From positions 1 through 64,000 of the forward strand of contig NZ_MDZC01000133.1 in assembly GCF_001816165.1 (NCBI RefSeq): 64,000 nucleotides of DNA, given 5' to 3'. The notes beneath the pieces were generated by a model that did no database searches, had not been told where the DNA came from, and saw nothing but the letters and a program-made list of their open reading frames with translations. Below, piece after piece: positions 26,514-35,041 of the stretch. The position numbers and the translations under genes are program-made. Each line of letters begins with the position of its first letter. Within the stretch, counting starts at the first letter, position 1. This DNA is from Hymenobacter glacialis. Its GTDB lineage: Bacteria; Bacteroidota; Bacteroidia; Cytophagales; Hymenobacteraceae.

Positions 26514-26684
26514 GACCACGGATTAGCTCGAATTTTAGCAAATTTCACGGATTTTGTGGACGTGAAAACCCGCCGAAAAACAAAAAGGCCACCCAATTGG
26601 GTGGCCTTTTTTCTGTATCGAATTCGAAATAGCACCGTCCACAAAATCCGTGAAATCCGCTAAAATCCGAGCTAATCCGTGGTC
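26514..26684. repeat. Type C inverted repeat enclosing a terminator
   Basis: The arms (from GACCACGGATTAGCTCG, mirrored by CGAGCTAATCCGTGGTC, with ATTTCACGGATTTTGTGGAC / GTCCACAAAATCCGTGAAAT inside) fill the whole space between the gldJ stop codon and the comF stop codon. A terminator (26582-26611) sits in the loop. Confidence 0.85.
26582..26612. terminator. Bidirectional terminator inside the type C repeat
   Basis: AAAAAGGCCACCC / GGGTGGCCTTTTT with a 4-base loop separates the convergent gldJ and comF genes. Confidence 0.88.
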
Positions 26685-27449
26685 CTAGCGGTCGGCGCAG
26701 GCAATGGTTGCGATGCTGACTTCGGCGGCTCCGGCGGCCAGGAGCGCGGCCCCGCAGGCTTCGAGCGTGGCACCGGTGGTGAGCACGTCGTCAACCACGA
26801 GAATGCGGCGGCCAATAACGGCGGCGGGGTTTTCTACTTCGAACACCGTGGCTACGTTTTCCCAGCGTTGGGCGCGGTTCTTTTTGGTTTGAGTTGCGGT
26901 GTTGGCATTGCGTCGGAGCGCGGTGGCGCTGGTAGGCACTTTGAGCCCGGTAGCCAGGCCGGTGGCGAAGGCCGCCGCCTGGTTGTAGCCGCGCCGGGCC
27001 AGCTTTTTGGGATGCAGCGGCACGGGCACGATGAGGTCGAAGTCGGTGGCAAAGCCGGCGGCGTGCAACTCCGCGCCGTAGAGCTGGCCTAGGGCGGTGC
27101 CCACGTCGCGCTGGCCCTGGTACTTGAGCTCGTGCAGCAGGTTTTGCACGCGGCCGTGGCGCACGAAGCGCAGGTAGCTCAGGGCGTGCCGAATGGGCAA
27201 CTTGCCCCAAAAGCGCCGGCCGATGGGGTTCTGTTCGGGTGGCAGCAGGTGGAAATCGGTGTAGGGCAACTCGGCCCGGCAACCGGTGCAGAGGTGGGTT
27301 TCGCCCGTCACCAGAGGTTCGCGGCAGGCCAGGCACAGGCGCGGGAAAATCAGGCCCACAAAATCGGCAGCTAGGGAGCGCAGCACGGCAGAAGGAAAGG
27401 GGAGGATTTGGGAAGTAATTTTGGAGGAGCAATGTACGTTGCTCTTCAC
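26685..27449 (-). CDS. comF: ComF-family phosphoribosyltransferase-like protein
   Basis: The protein has about 254 residues. An N-terminal zinc-ribbon (CLACREPLVTGETHLCTGC) is followed by a type I phosphoribosyltransferase fold (DFDLIVPVPLHPKKLARRGYNQ) and the PRPP-binding loop ILVVDDVLTTGAT. ComF helps bring single-stranded DNA into the cell during natural transformation. The start is uncertain: a GTG at 27449 is used here, but an in-frame ATG at 27479 lies inside the adjacent family A repeat and would add 10 repeat-derived residues. It converges on gldJ. Confidence 0.88.
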   Translation of the reverse strand: MKSNVHCSSKITSQILPFPSAVLRSLAADFVGLIFPRLCLACREPLVTGETHLCTGCRAELPYTDFHLLPPEQNPIGRRFWGKLPIRHALSYLRFVRHGRVQNLLHELKYQGQRDVGTALGQLYGAELHAAGFATDFDLIVPVPLHPKKLARRGYNQAAAFATGLATGLKVPTSATALRRNANTATQTKKNRAQRWENVATVFEVENPAAVIGRRILVVDDVLTTGATLEACGAALLAAGAAEVSIATIACADR

Positions 27450-27454
27450 GTGGC

Positions 27455-27545
27455 CGTCATGCTGAGCTTGCCGAAGCATCTCTACCGCTTCGCCTGAATT
27501 AACATAACGAAGCGGTAGAGATGCTTCGGCAAGCTCAGCATGACG
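27455..27545. repeat. Family A inverted-repeat element, copy 4 (perfect 38-bp arms)
   Basis: The arms 27455-27492 and 27508-27545 are perfect complements around a 15-base loop, with the core CGTCATGCTGAGCTTGCCGA and GCATCTCTACCGC. It lies between the divergent comF and AhpD-like genes. Confidence 0.92.
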
Positions 27546-27567
27546 TTCTTTTAAGTTGTTCCAATCA

Positions 27568-27948
27568 ATGTCCCAAGTAACCGAATTCAACGAGTACCGC
27601 CAGCGGATGAACGAAACCATCCTGGCGGCTGATAACAAGGTCATCAAACGGTTTTTCAACCTCGACACCAACACGTATGCGGCCGGTGCCATCGACGTAA
27701 AAACTAAGGAAATGCTCGGCTTGGCCTGCTCTATGGTGCTGCGCTGCGACGACTGCATTAAGTACCACCTCGGCAAGTGCTTTGAGGTGAAAATCAACGA
27801 CGAGGAGATTTACGAAGTGTTTGCCATTGCCAACATAATCGGCGGCAGCATTGTGATTCCGCACTTCCGCCGCGCGGTAGAGTACTGGGAGATTCTGAAG
27901 ACCGAGGCCGTAGCGCCCGCGCCACCCCACGCCGAGCACGCCGCATGA
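27568..27948 (+). CDS. AhpD-like carboxymuconolactone decarboxylase-family protein
   Basis: The 126-residue all-helical protein has the AhpD redox motif CDDCIKYHLGKC (CxxC with following His) and KEMLGLACSMVLR before it. Such proteins act as peroxidase-linked disulfide reductases or carboxymuconolactone decarboxylases; the CxxC pair suggests redox function. The stop overlaps the start of the next gene by 4 bp (ATGA), so the two are co-translated. Confidence 0.88.
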   Translation: MSQVTEFNEYRQRMNETILAADNKVIKRFFNLDTNTYAAGAIDVKTKEMLGLACSMVLRCDDCIKYHLGKCFEVKINDEEIYEVFAIANIIGGSIVIPHFRRAVEYWEILKTEAVAPAPPHAEHAA

Positions 27949-28337
27949 GCGAGGACCTTAACCACACGGCTCCCGCCGAAAACCACGAATCGGAAGCCGA
28001 CTTTGAGGCCCGTTGGAACGAGCTGATGCAGGAGATGGAGGCCCGCTTCGGCAAGCGGCCCGACTTAAACGCGCTGTTGCTTCTCATCGGCATTCAGGAG
28101 CTGAACCAGGGCATCACCACGTTCACCAAAGAGCAGAAGCAGGACCTGATGCACATCGCCACCTGCCGGCTTTTCAGCCTGAGCGGCCACTACGAGCTGG
28201 AGCGCGTGGACGAGGACGGCTGGCCGCACTACAAGCTGCTGCGCCCCGTGCCCTTCGCCAACCTCAAGGAGCAGGAACGTATGCTCAAATGGCACGTGCT
28301 GGAGTATTTCCTGCTGGACCCAGGCGATGATTTGTGA
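27945..28337 (+). CDS. Conserved hypothetical protein, translationally coupled to the AhpD-like gene
   Basis: The 130-residue acidic cytoplasmic protein has no signal peptide or membrane helix and looks mostly helical (LNALLLLIGIQELNQGITTF, KEQKQDLMHIATCRLFSLSG). I do not recognise a named family, but the clean reading frame and 4-bp overlap with the upstream gene make it a real gene. Its partner suggests a possible link to redox stress, which is only inference. Confidence 0.75.
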   Translation: MSEDLNHTAPAENHESEADFEARWNELMQEMEARFGKRPDLNALLLLIGIQELNQGITTFTKEQKQDLMHIATCRLFSLSGHYELERVDEDGWPHYKLLRPVPFANLKEQERMLKWHVLEYFLLDPGDDL

Positions 28338-28368
28338 TTCAAACAGAATGCACATAATGTTGATGTAA

Positions 28369-28469
28369 CGTCATGCTGAGCGCAGTCGAAGCATCTCTAC
28401 CGCAATTGTAAATGAGTCACTTGCGCAGTAGAGATGCTTCGGCTGCGCGGACGCCAGATGAGCATGACG
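28369..28469. repeat. Family A inverted-repeat element, copy 5
   Basis: One arm carries CGTCATGCTGAGCGCAGTCGA, the other the variant CTGCGCGGACGCCAGATGAG before CATGACG. The right arm resembles copy 3, the left arm copies 4 and 6, so this copy looks like a hybrid. Confidence 0.85.
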
Positions 28470-28492
28470 GCCTTTCTTCCTTAAACCCACCC

Positions 28493-29263
28493 ATGAAAAT
28501 CATTTCCTACAACGTCAACGGCCTGCGTTCGGCCCTGAGCAAGGGCTTGCTGGAATGGGTGGCCGAAGCCGCGCCAGACGTGCTGTGCCTACAGGAAATA
28601 AAGGCCGGCCGCGAGGCGATGGACGTTTCGGGCTTTGAAGCCCTGGGGTACCGCGCTTATCTGCATCCGGCCCTAAAGCCGGGCTACAGCGGCGTGGCCA
28701 CCTTTACGAAGGTGGAGCCCAAGGCCGTGATTCACGGCTGCGGCCAGAGCTGCTACGACGACGAAGGCCGCGTGCTCCGGCTCGATTTCGAGAATGTATC
28801 GGTGCTGAACACCTACATGCCCTCGGGCACGAGCGGCCCGGAGCGGCAGGCGTTTAAAGTAGAATGGCTGCACTTTTTCCGCGATTACGTAGCCAAATTG
28901 CGGGCCGACGGCAGCGCGCCGCCCTTGCTTATCGGCGGCGATTTCAACTGCTGCCAGACGCCCATCGACCTGCACAACCCCAAGTCCAACCAGAGCAGCC
29001 CCGGCTACACGCCGGAAGAACGGCAGTGGTTCCGGGACTTCCTGGCCGATGGATTTGTGGATACCTTCCGGCACCACCACGGCGAGGCGGTGGGGCAGTA
29101 CTCTTGGTGGAGCTACCGGGCGGGCTCGCGCCAGCGCAACGTGGGCTGGCGCCTCGACCATTGGCTGGCCGACAGTGCCCTGCAACCCCGCCTGGCCGGG
29201 GCGGGTCTGTTGCCGGACGTGGTGCACTCGGACCACTGTCCGGCCTGGGTGGAGGTGGAATAG
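28493..29263 (+). CDS. xth: Exodeoxyribonuclease III
   Basis: The 256-residue AP endonuclease/3'-exonuclease works in base-excision repair. It starts MKIISYNVNGLRSALSKG and shows the metal-binding Glu in LCLQEIKAG, then NTYMPSGTSG, LIGGDFNCC (catalytic Asp-Asn pair) and VVHSDHCPAWVEVE at the C terminus (the catalytic SDH). Length is normal. The start at 28493 removes a repeat-derived leader. Confidence 0.94.
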   Translation: MKIISYNVNGLRSALSKGLLEWVAEAAPDVLCLQEIKAGREAMDVSGFEALGYRAYLHPALKPGYSGVATFTKVEPKAVIHGCGQSCYDDEGRVLRLDFENVSVLNTYMPSGTSGPERQAFKVEWLHFFRDYVAKLRADGSAPPLLIGGDFNCCQTPIDLHNPKSNQSSPGYTPEERQWFRDFLADGFVDTFRHHHGEAVGQYSWWSYRAGSRQRNVGWRLDHWLADSALQPRLAGAGLLPDVVHSDHCPAWVEVE

Positions 29264-29424
29264 AACCAGCGCCAACTGGTGCCTAGCAGGAAACTACTTG
29301 TCCCGCTTCGCCGGTTAGGGTTGTGGTACGGCGTTACGCTTGGGCTTACAATCGTTTGAGTGAGTGGTTCTGCCACAAACCAAAGCGGTGCTACGTTGTA
29401 TCTTTCCTGACTAAGACCTCACTT

Positions 29425-32400
29425 ATGGAGATGACGATGGAGGGCGGAGCCGCTGGCGGCCAATACCCGGCCCTGGCGCGGGTCCGAACAGAGCTGGAAG
29501 CGTTTAAGCGCAAGTTTTACCTCAACCTGCTGGTGCGCGGGCTGCTGGTGGCCGGTGGGTTGCTGCTCACGTTCTTCGTGGTGTTCAACGTGCTTGAGTA
29601 CTTTCTGTACCTGCCCACAGCGGTGCGGGCGGGGCTGTTGTTTGGGTTTCTGGCGCTGGTGGCCTACAGCTTTGTGCGCTGGATTTGGACGCCCCTGGCG
29701 GCCCTCACCAACCTGCGCCGGCTACTGAGCGACGAGCAGGCCGCCCGCAGGGTAGGGGAGCTGTTTCCCGATGTGCAGGACCGCCTGCTGAACGCCTTGC
29801 AGCTGCAGGGCCAGGCCCTGCAAAACGAGTTGGTGGCGGCCAGCCTGGAGCAGCGCGCCGCCCAGATGGGCAGCATTTCGTTTGCCCAGGGCATCGACAT
29901 CAGGCAGCAAAGCCGGCCGCTGTGGAAGTACGCCGCCGTGCCGGTGGTAGTGCTGCTGGCGCTGCTGGCCGTTTATCCCAGCTTTCTGGTGCAGGGCACC
30001 GAGCGCATCTGGCACTACAAGCGGGCCTATTCGCCGCCGGCACCGTTTGAATTTGTGATTAAAAATCCGAAGCTGACGGCGTTTCGGGGCGAGAATTTTA
30101 CGCTGGATGTGGGCGTGGCCGGCGCGGCCCTGCCTGCTGATGTCAGCATTGCCTTCGGCGAGGGCGAGCGGCGGCTGAGCAAAGTGGCCGGCCGGGGCGA
30201 CCAGTTCCGCTACACCTTCGAGCAGCCGCAGGAGGACGTGACATTTCAGCTGAAGGGCGCCGGATTCAACTCGCCCGAGTACCAGCTCACGGTGCTGGAG
30301 CGGCCCAATTTGCGCGACTTCAAGGTCAACATCACCTACCCGGCCTATACCGGCAAGGCCGCCGAAACCATCGAAAACGGCGGTAACCTGACGGTGCCCG
30401 AAGGCAGCACGGTGCGCTGGGAATTTGCCACGGCCGCCACCGACGAGTTGGCCCTGGTGTTCCAGAACCCCGATGAGACCCTGACGGCCAGCGGCACGGC
30501 CGGCACCTTCGTGGCCTCGCGGCGCATCCTGCGGTCGCAGCCCTACCTGCTGCGCCTGAAAAACCCCGTCAGCCTGAACAAGGACCCCATTTCTTATCAA
30601 TTGACCGCGGTGCCGGATTTGGTGCCGACCCTCACCCTGGAAGCCTTTCCGGACACCGTTACGCGACGCTACCTGGCGCTGGGCGGCACCGTGCGCGACG
30701 ACTACGGTCTCACCCGCCTGGAGTTGCACTACCGCCTGCTGCGCGGCGGCAACGCCCGGGCGGCGGGGGCTTATGCCTCGCGCCCGCTGGCCTTGCCCCG
30801 CGAAAGCGCCGGCACCTATGCCTACACCTGGAACCTGAACCCGCTGAATATGCAGCCCGGCGACCGCCTCGAATATTACGTGGAGGCGTGGGATAACGAC
30901 GGCGTGCGCGGCCCCAAGTCGGCCCGGACCCGGCCCGCCGAGTTCCGCCTGCCTGGCAAGCGCGAAATGCGCGCCGAGCTCACCGCCCAGGCACAATCGG
31001 TGGCCAGCGAGATGAGCAAGGCCGCCAAACAAAGCGAGAAGCTGGAGCGCGAGCTGGCCAAGGCCCAGGACAAGCTCAAAACAAAGCGCGACCTGAGCTT
31101 TCAGGACCGCAAGCAGCTGGAAAACATGCTGGACCAGAAGCAGCAGATGAACGAGCAGGTAGAGCAGTTGCAGAAAATGTTTGACCAGTTACAGCAGAAG
31201 CAGGACCAACTCAATCCTAAAAGCGAGGAGCTGGCTAAAAAAGCCGAGGAGCTTAAAAAGCTCATGAACGACCTGCTCGACCCCGAGACGAAGAAGCTTT
31301 ACGAGAAGCTGAGAAAGCTGCTGGAAGAACAGAAACAGCCCGATGCAGAGATGCAAAAACTGCTGCAGCAGCTCGAAAACAAGGAAGACACCCTGCAGAA
31401 GGAGCTGGACCGCGCGCTCGAAATGTTCAAGCAAATGCAGCTGGAGCAGAAGGTGGAAGAAACGGCCAACAAGCTGGACGAACTAGCCAAGGACGAAGAA
31501 AAACTGGCTGAAAAAACCGCGCAGAACGACAAGGAAAACCCCGACAACAAGCTCTCGAACCAGGAGCAGAAAGCCCGGCAGGAGCAGCTGAAGCAGGAGC
31601 AGGCTGAGAACCAAAAGGAGTTTGAGGACCTGAAAAAGGAGCTGCAGGAGCTGAAGCAGATGGACAAGGAGCTGGGCGACCAGAACGGCATGGACGAGCA
31701 GAAACCCGACCAGGAACAGACCGACCAGGACATGGAAGAGAGCCAGCAGGAGCTCAGCAAAAACAAGAACTCCAAGGCTGCCGCCAAGCAAAAAAGCGCC
31801 GCCGACCGCATGAAAAAGATGGCGCAGAAGATGCGCGACCAGATGAGCGAGGAGGAAAGCGACCAGGCCCAGCAGAACATCGACGACCTGCGCGACATCC
31901 TCGAAAACCTACTCACGCTCAGCTTCGACCAGGAAAACCTGATGAAGGATTTCCGCAAGGTGAACCAGAGCGACCCGCGCTTCGTGCAGCTGGGCCAGAC
32001 CCAGCGCAAGCTGCGCGACGACGCCAAGATTATCCAGGATTCGCTGTACGCCCTGGCCAAGAAGGAGCCTAAAATACAAAGCTTTGTGACCCGCGAAGTG
32101 GGCGAGATGAACGGCCGCATGGACGAGTCGCTCACCCACATCCAGCAGCGCGACCCCAGCCGGGCCACCGCCACCCAGCAGCAGGCCATGACCAGCATGA
32201 ACAACCTGGCCCTGATGCTGCAAGGCTCCCTCGACCAGATGCAGCAGGAGGCCCAGGCCGGCAAAGGCCAGCCCCAGGACGGCAAGGGCAAGCCCGGCAA
32301 GAAAAAGGGCAAGGGCAAAGGGCAGGGCCAGGGCAGCAAGCCCGGCCCCGGCGATATGGGCAAGATGCAGCAGCAGCTCAACGAGCAGATTCAGAAGCTC

Positions 32401-32931
32401 TCGCAGAGCGGGAAGTCAGGCCGGGAGATGTCGCAGGAGTTGGCCAAGCTGGCCGGCCAGCAGCAGATGCTGCGCCAGGCCATGCAGCAGCTCGACAAAA
32501 TGCAGCAGGGCGGCAAGCCCGGCGGCGCCCAGGCCGGCGAGGGCAAGGATGGTAAGGAGGGCGGCAAGGAAGGCCAGAACGGCAAAGACGGCAAGGGCGA
32601 ACAGGGCGGCGGTGGCACCGGCGACATCAAAAAAATGATGGAACAGACCGAGACCGACCTCGTAAATAAGCGCCTGAGCGAAGAAACCATCATGCGCCAG
32701 CAGCAAATCCTCACCCGCCTGCTCGAAGTAGAGAAGTCGGCCCGCGAACGCGACCAAGACACGAAGCGCGAAGCACAATCGGCTCAGTATAAACCACCGG
32801 TGTTTCCGCCAGCTTTTGATAAATACCGCCTTAGCAAGGAACGCCAGGCCGAATTACTACGTAGTAGTCCTCCCAACCTCACCCCTTACTACCAACGGGA
32901 AGTGGGGGAATATTTTCAAAAAATCAAGTAG
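29425..32931 (+). CDS. DUF4175-family membrane protein with long coiled coil
   Basis: The 1168-residue protein has membrane helices near residues 38-58, 62-82 and about 172-192. A periplasmic beta-rich region to about 515 follows (FEFVIKNPKLTAFRGENFTLD, LEYYVEAWDNDG), then a Lys/Glu/Gln-rich coiled coil from about 530 to 860 and a Gly/Lys/Gln low-complexity segment about 945-1070. This matches the Bacteroidota DUF4175 family, of unknown function. The extreme Q/K/E content leaves long open frames on the opposite strand, which are not genes. It is immediately upstream of the ATPase-ybeY-mnmG gene run. Confidence 0.87.
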   Translation: MEMTMEGGAAGGQYPALARVRTELEAFKRKFYLNLLVRGLLVAGGLLLTFFVVFNVLEYFLYLPTAVRAGLLFGFLALVAYSFVRWIWTPLAALTNLRRLLSDEQAARRVGELFPDVQDRLLNALQLQGQALQNELVAASLEQRAAQMGSISFAQGIDIRQQSRPLWKYAAVPVVVLLALLAVYPSFLVQGTERIWHYKRAYSPPAPFEFVIKNPKLTAFRGENFTLDVGVAGAALPADVSIAFGEGERRLSKVAGRGDQFRYTFEQPQEDVTFQLKGAGFNSPEYQLTVLERPNLRDFKVNITYPAYTGKAAETIENGGNLTVPEGSTVRWEFATAATDELALVFQNPDETLTASGTAGTFVASRRILRSQPYLLRLKNPVSLNKDPISYQLTAVPDLVPTLTLEAFPDTVTRRYLALGGTVRDDYGLTRLELHYRLLRGGNARAAGAYASRPLALPRESAGTYAYTWNLNPLNMQPGDRLEYYVEAWDNDGVRGPKSARTRPAEFRLPGKREMRAELTAQAQSVASEMSKAAKQSEKLERELAKAQDKLKTKRDLSFQDRKQLENMLDQKQQMNEQVEQLQKMFDQLQQKQDQLNPKSEELAKKAEELKKLMNDLLDPETKKLYEKLRKLLEEQKQPDAEMQKLLQQLENKEDTLQKELDRALEMFKQMQLEQKVEETANKLDELAKDEEKLAEKTAQNDKENPDNKLSNQEQKARQEQLKQEQAENQKEFEDLKKELQELKQMDKELGDQNGMDEQKPDQEQTDQDMEESQQELSKNKNSKAAAKQKSAADRMKKMAQKMRDQMSEEESDQAQQNIDDLRDILENLLTLSFDQENLMKDFRKVNQSDPRFVQLGQTQRKLRDDAKIIQDSLYALAKKEPKIQSFVTREVGEMNGRMDESLTHIQQRDPSRATATQQQAMTSMNNLALMLQGSLDQMQQEAQAGKGQPQDGKGKPGKKKGKGKGQGQGSKPGPGDMGKMQQQLNEQIQKLSQSGKSGREMSQELAKLAGQQQMLRQAMQQLDKMQQGGKPGGAQAGEGKDGKEGGKEGQNGKDGKGEQGGGGTGDIKKMMEQTETDLVNKRLSEETIMRQQQILTRLLEVEKSARERDQDTKREAQSAQYKPPVFPPAFDKYRLSKERQAELLRSSPPNLTPYYQREVGEYFQKIK

Positions 32932-33048
32932 CAGCGCGTTGTAGTTCATCCAAAACTGTTCATTTTTCGTTAGCGCCTTTTGTGTTCTAACGAAACCAGG
33001 CATCTGGGAGCAACATAAATTATTGTGGCGCTTTGCCATTTAAAAGAC

Positions 33049-33056
33049 TATTTTTG
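33049..33056 (+). promoter_or_regulatory. -7 promoter element of the ATPase-ybeY operon
   Basis: TATTTTTG matches TAnnTTTG and lies 41 bases before the start codon at 33098. Confidence 0.5.
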
Positions 33057-33097
33057 CCGCCCCGAACTCGCCGCCGTTCTTCCTATCAAACCGCACT

Positions 33098-33544
33098 ATG
33101 AAGCAGGTAAAAATTCAGATTCCGTCGCTCGTTGAAAACATCCGCGTGGTGGAGAGTTTTATCGATAACTCCAAGGATACCTTTCAGATTGAGGACGATA
33201 TCTACGGCAACATCATGGTGGCCGTGACCGAGGCGGTGAACAACGCCATTCGCCACGGCAATAAGTTCGACAAAGACAAGAACGTCTACCTGTCGCTCTT
33301 CGTGGAAGCGCAGCAGCTCAAATTTGAAATCGAAGACGAGGGCGCGGGCTTTAATTTCGACGACCTGGACGACCCTACGGCACCCGAAAACCTGGAAAAC
33401 CCCGGTGGCCGCGGCATTTTCCTCATTCGCCACCTGGCCGATGAGGTAGAGTTCAGCAAAGACGGGCGCTGCGTGCACCTCACCTTCCAGCTTGCCCCGG
33501 CCCCGGCCGACGAGACCTCGACTGCCGAACAAATCGCCGCCTAA
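33098..33544 (+). CDS. Anti-sigma-factor-like ATP-binding protein (HATPase)
   Basis: The 148-residue single-domain GHKL ATPase is of the RsbW/SpoIIAB type. The N box is AVTEAVNNAIRHGN, G1 is DEGAGFNF and G2 is NPGGRGIFLIRHL. It has no sensor or dimerisation domain, so it is not a classical histidine kinase. Relatives phosphorylate anti-sigma antagonists and bind sigma factors. No partner gene of that kind lies nearby. It ends 6 bp before ybeY and is probably in one operon with it. Confidence 0.86.
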   Translation: MKQVKIQIPSLVENIRVVESFIDNSKDTFQIEDDIYGNIMVAVTEAVNNAIRHGNKFDKDKNVYLSLFVEAQQLKFEIEDEGAGFNFDDLDDPTAPENLENPGGRGIFLIRHLADEVEFSKDGRCVHLTFQLAPAPADETSTAEQIAA

Positions 33545-33550
33545 ATCCGC

Positions 33551-34045
33551 ATGAACAGCCACCCGCCGGTGGGGCCTCCCCACCACGAAACCCCGCCCGG
33601 CGACCTGCACCACGAGGCCCCCGGCATCGAGTTCATGGTGGAAGACGTGCCCGAGTTTGAGCTCTCCGACGCCGAGGACCTCATTGGCTGGATTGAGCGC
33701 GTGGCGGCGGTGCACGAGCACCGCATTGTGCAGCTCACCTACATTTTTTGCTCCGACGATTACCTGCACCGGCTCAACGTGGAGTACCTCGACCACGACA
33801 CGCTGACGGACGTCATCACCTTCGATAATTCGGACGATGCCGACATGTTGGAAGGCGACATTTTCATCAGCGTGGAGCGTGTGCGCGACAATGCCCAGGA
33901 CCTGGGCGTGAGCTTCCGCGACGAGCTGCACCGCGTCATGATTCACGGCGTGCTGCACCTGCTGGGCTACCACGACAAGGACTTGCTGAGCCAGACGGCC
34001 ATGCGCGCCAAAGAAGACCACTGCCTGTCGCTGCGCACGTTTTAG
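33551..34045 (+). CDS. ybeY: Endoribonuclease YbeY (rRNA maturation)
   Basis: The 164-residue metalloenzyme processes rRNA and takes part in 70S quality control. The core starts at IEFMVEDVPEFEL; the first 28 residues are a His/Pro-rich extension, and an internal ATG at 33635 is a possible alternative start. The zinc-site region is HGVLHLLGYHDKD. Canonical YbeY has HGxLHLxGYDH, so the third ligand position is changed (GYHDK), as in other Bacteroidota members where it is often GYKDK. Confidence 0.9.
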   Translation: MNSHPPVGPPHHETPPGDLHHEAPGIEFMVEDVPEFELSDAEDLIGWIERVAAVHEHRIVQLTYIFCSDDYLHRLNVEYLDHDTLTDVITFDNSDDADMLEGDIFISVERVRDNAQDLGVSFRDELHRVMIHGVLHLLGYHDKDLLSQTAMRAKEDHCLSLRTF

Positions 34046-34080
34046 GAGTGAGCCCGAGCTATTTGCTCAAAATAAAAGAA

Positions 34081-34170
34081 CGTCATGCTGAGCTTGCCGA
34101 AGCATCTCTACCGCGCAACTAATCTGATTTAGTATTGCGGTAGAGATGCTTCGGCAAGCTCAGCATGACG
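34081..34170. repeat. Family A inverted-repeat element, copy 6 (perfect 34-bp arms)
   Basis: The arms 34081-34114 and 34137-34170 are perfect complements with the same arm sequence as copy 4. It lies between ybeY and the transferase-like gene. Confidence 0.92.
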
Positions 34171-34201
34171 TTTTATCGTCTGCTGTTGCCAGTCTAGCTT
34201 T

Positions 34202-34924
34202 ATGTCTGCCTCCTCATCTGCGCAACCCATTATTCGGGGCGACGCCCTGGATTTTTACCTGGCTCAGGGCTACTACCGCATGCAGCAGGAGCTGTTCACC
34301 TGCCACTTTGTGCCCTTTGACGGCCGCCTCTTTAGCGCCCACTGGCTGCGCCTGGCCATGCCCCGCATTGTGTGGGGGCCGGAGCAGCGCCGGCTGCTGC
34401 GCCGCAATGCCCGGTTTGGCGCCGCGGTGCGTCCCTTCCGCCTCACCGAGGAGTACGAAGAGCTGTATGCCCGCTACCGGGCGGCCATCACCTTTGATGC
34501 CGCGCCTACCATTGAGGCCGTGCTGCTGGGTGGCGAGGCCCACAACGTGTTCAACACGTACACCATTGAGCTGCGCGACGGTGACCGATTGATAGCCGCC
34601 GGCATCTTCGACCACGGTGAGCGCACCCTGGCGGGCATCCTCAATTTTTACGACCCTGCTTGCCGCCAATTCAGCCTGGGCAAGTACCTGCTGCTGCTGA
34701 AAACCGACCATGCCCGCCGCCTAGGGCTCGACTATTATTACCCCGGCTACGTCGTGCACAATTACCCAAAATTCGACTACAAGCTCTTTGCCTGCCCCGC
34801 CGCTACCGAAGTGTACGACAGCGTCAATGGCCTGTGGGTGCCTTTCTCGCGGGAAATAGTGGCCGCACAATCGGCTGAGTTGCTGGCCGACTGGCTGCCG
34901 GAAGACTTGCGGGGAATGGCGTAA
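34202..34924 (+). CDS. Arginyl/leucyl-tRNA-protein transferase-like protein
   Basis: The 240-residue protein resembles the C-terminal half of aminoacyl-tRNA-protein transferases (ATE1/Bpt). YLAQGYYRMQQELFTCHF is like the start of that region. RIVWGPEQRRLLRRNARF, LAGILNFYDPACRQFSLGKYL and YYYPGYVVHNYPKFDYKLF follow the GNAT-like transferase core. The N-terminal cysteine-rich domain of eukaryotic and proteobacterial enzymes is missing. If active it would add an amino acid to protein N termini and mark them for ClpS/ClpAP-type degradation. Confidence 0.7.
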   Translation: MSASSSAQPIIRGDALDFYLAQGYYRMQQELFTCHFVPFDGRLFSAHWLRLAMPRIVWGPEQRRLLRRNARFGAAVRPFRLTEEYEELYARYRAAITFDAAPTIEAVLLGGEAHNVFNTYTIELRDGDRLIAAGIFDHGERTLAGILNFYDPACRQFSLGKYLLLLKTDHARRLGLDYYYPGYVVHNYPKFDYKLFACPAATEVYDSVNGLWVPFSREIVAAQSAELLADWLPEDLRGMA

Positions 34925-34935
34925 TTTTGCGCAGC

Positions 34936-35031
34936 GTTTCGCTAAGATGAAATCAAGTTTCGCTAAGTGTGGTTCAACCCTAGCTCCGCATGTCGCTTTT
35001 GCGGAACTTGATTTTTAAAAATTAGCGAAAC
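34936..35031. repeat. Type F inverted repeat upstream of mnmG
   Basis: Imperfect arms of about 25 bp (GTTTCGCTAAGATGAAATCA with the complement in ATCAAGTT-type order near 35005-35031) also contain a direct repeat GTTTCGCTAAG. It fills the gap before mnmG and ends 10 bases from its start codon. Confidence 0.65.
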
Positions 35032-35041
35032 CTCGCGCTCT

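Noticed and set aside
31299..32381. A 360-codon Ser/Cys/Leu-rich minus-strand frame
   Set aside because: It is antisense to the Gln/Lys/Glu coiled coil of the DUF4175 protein.
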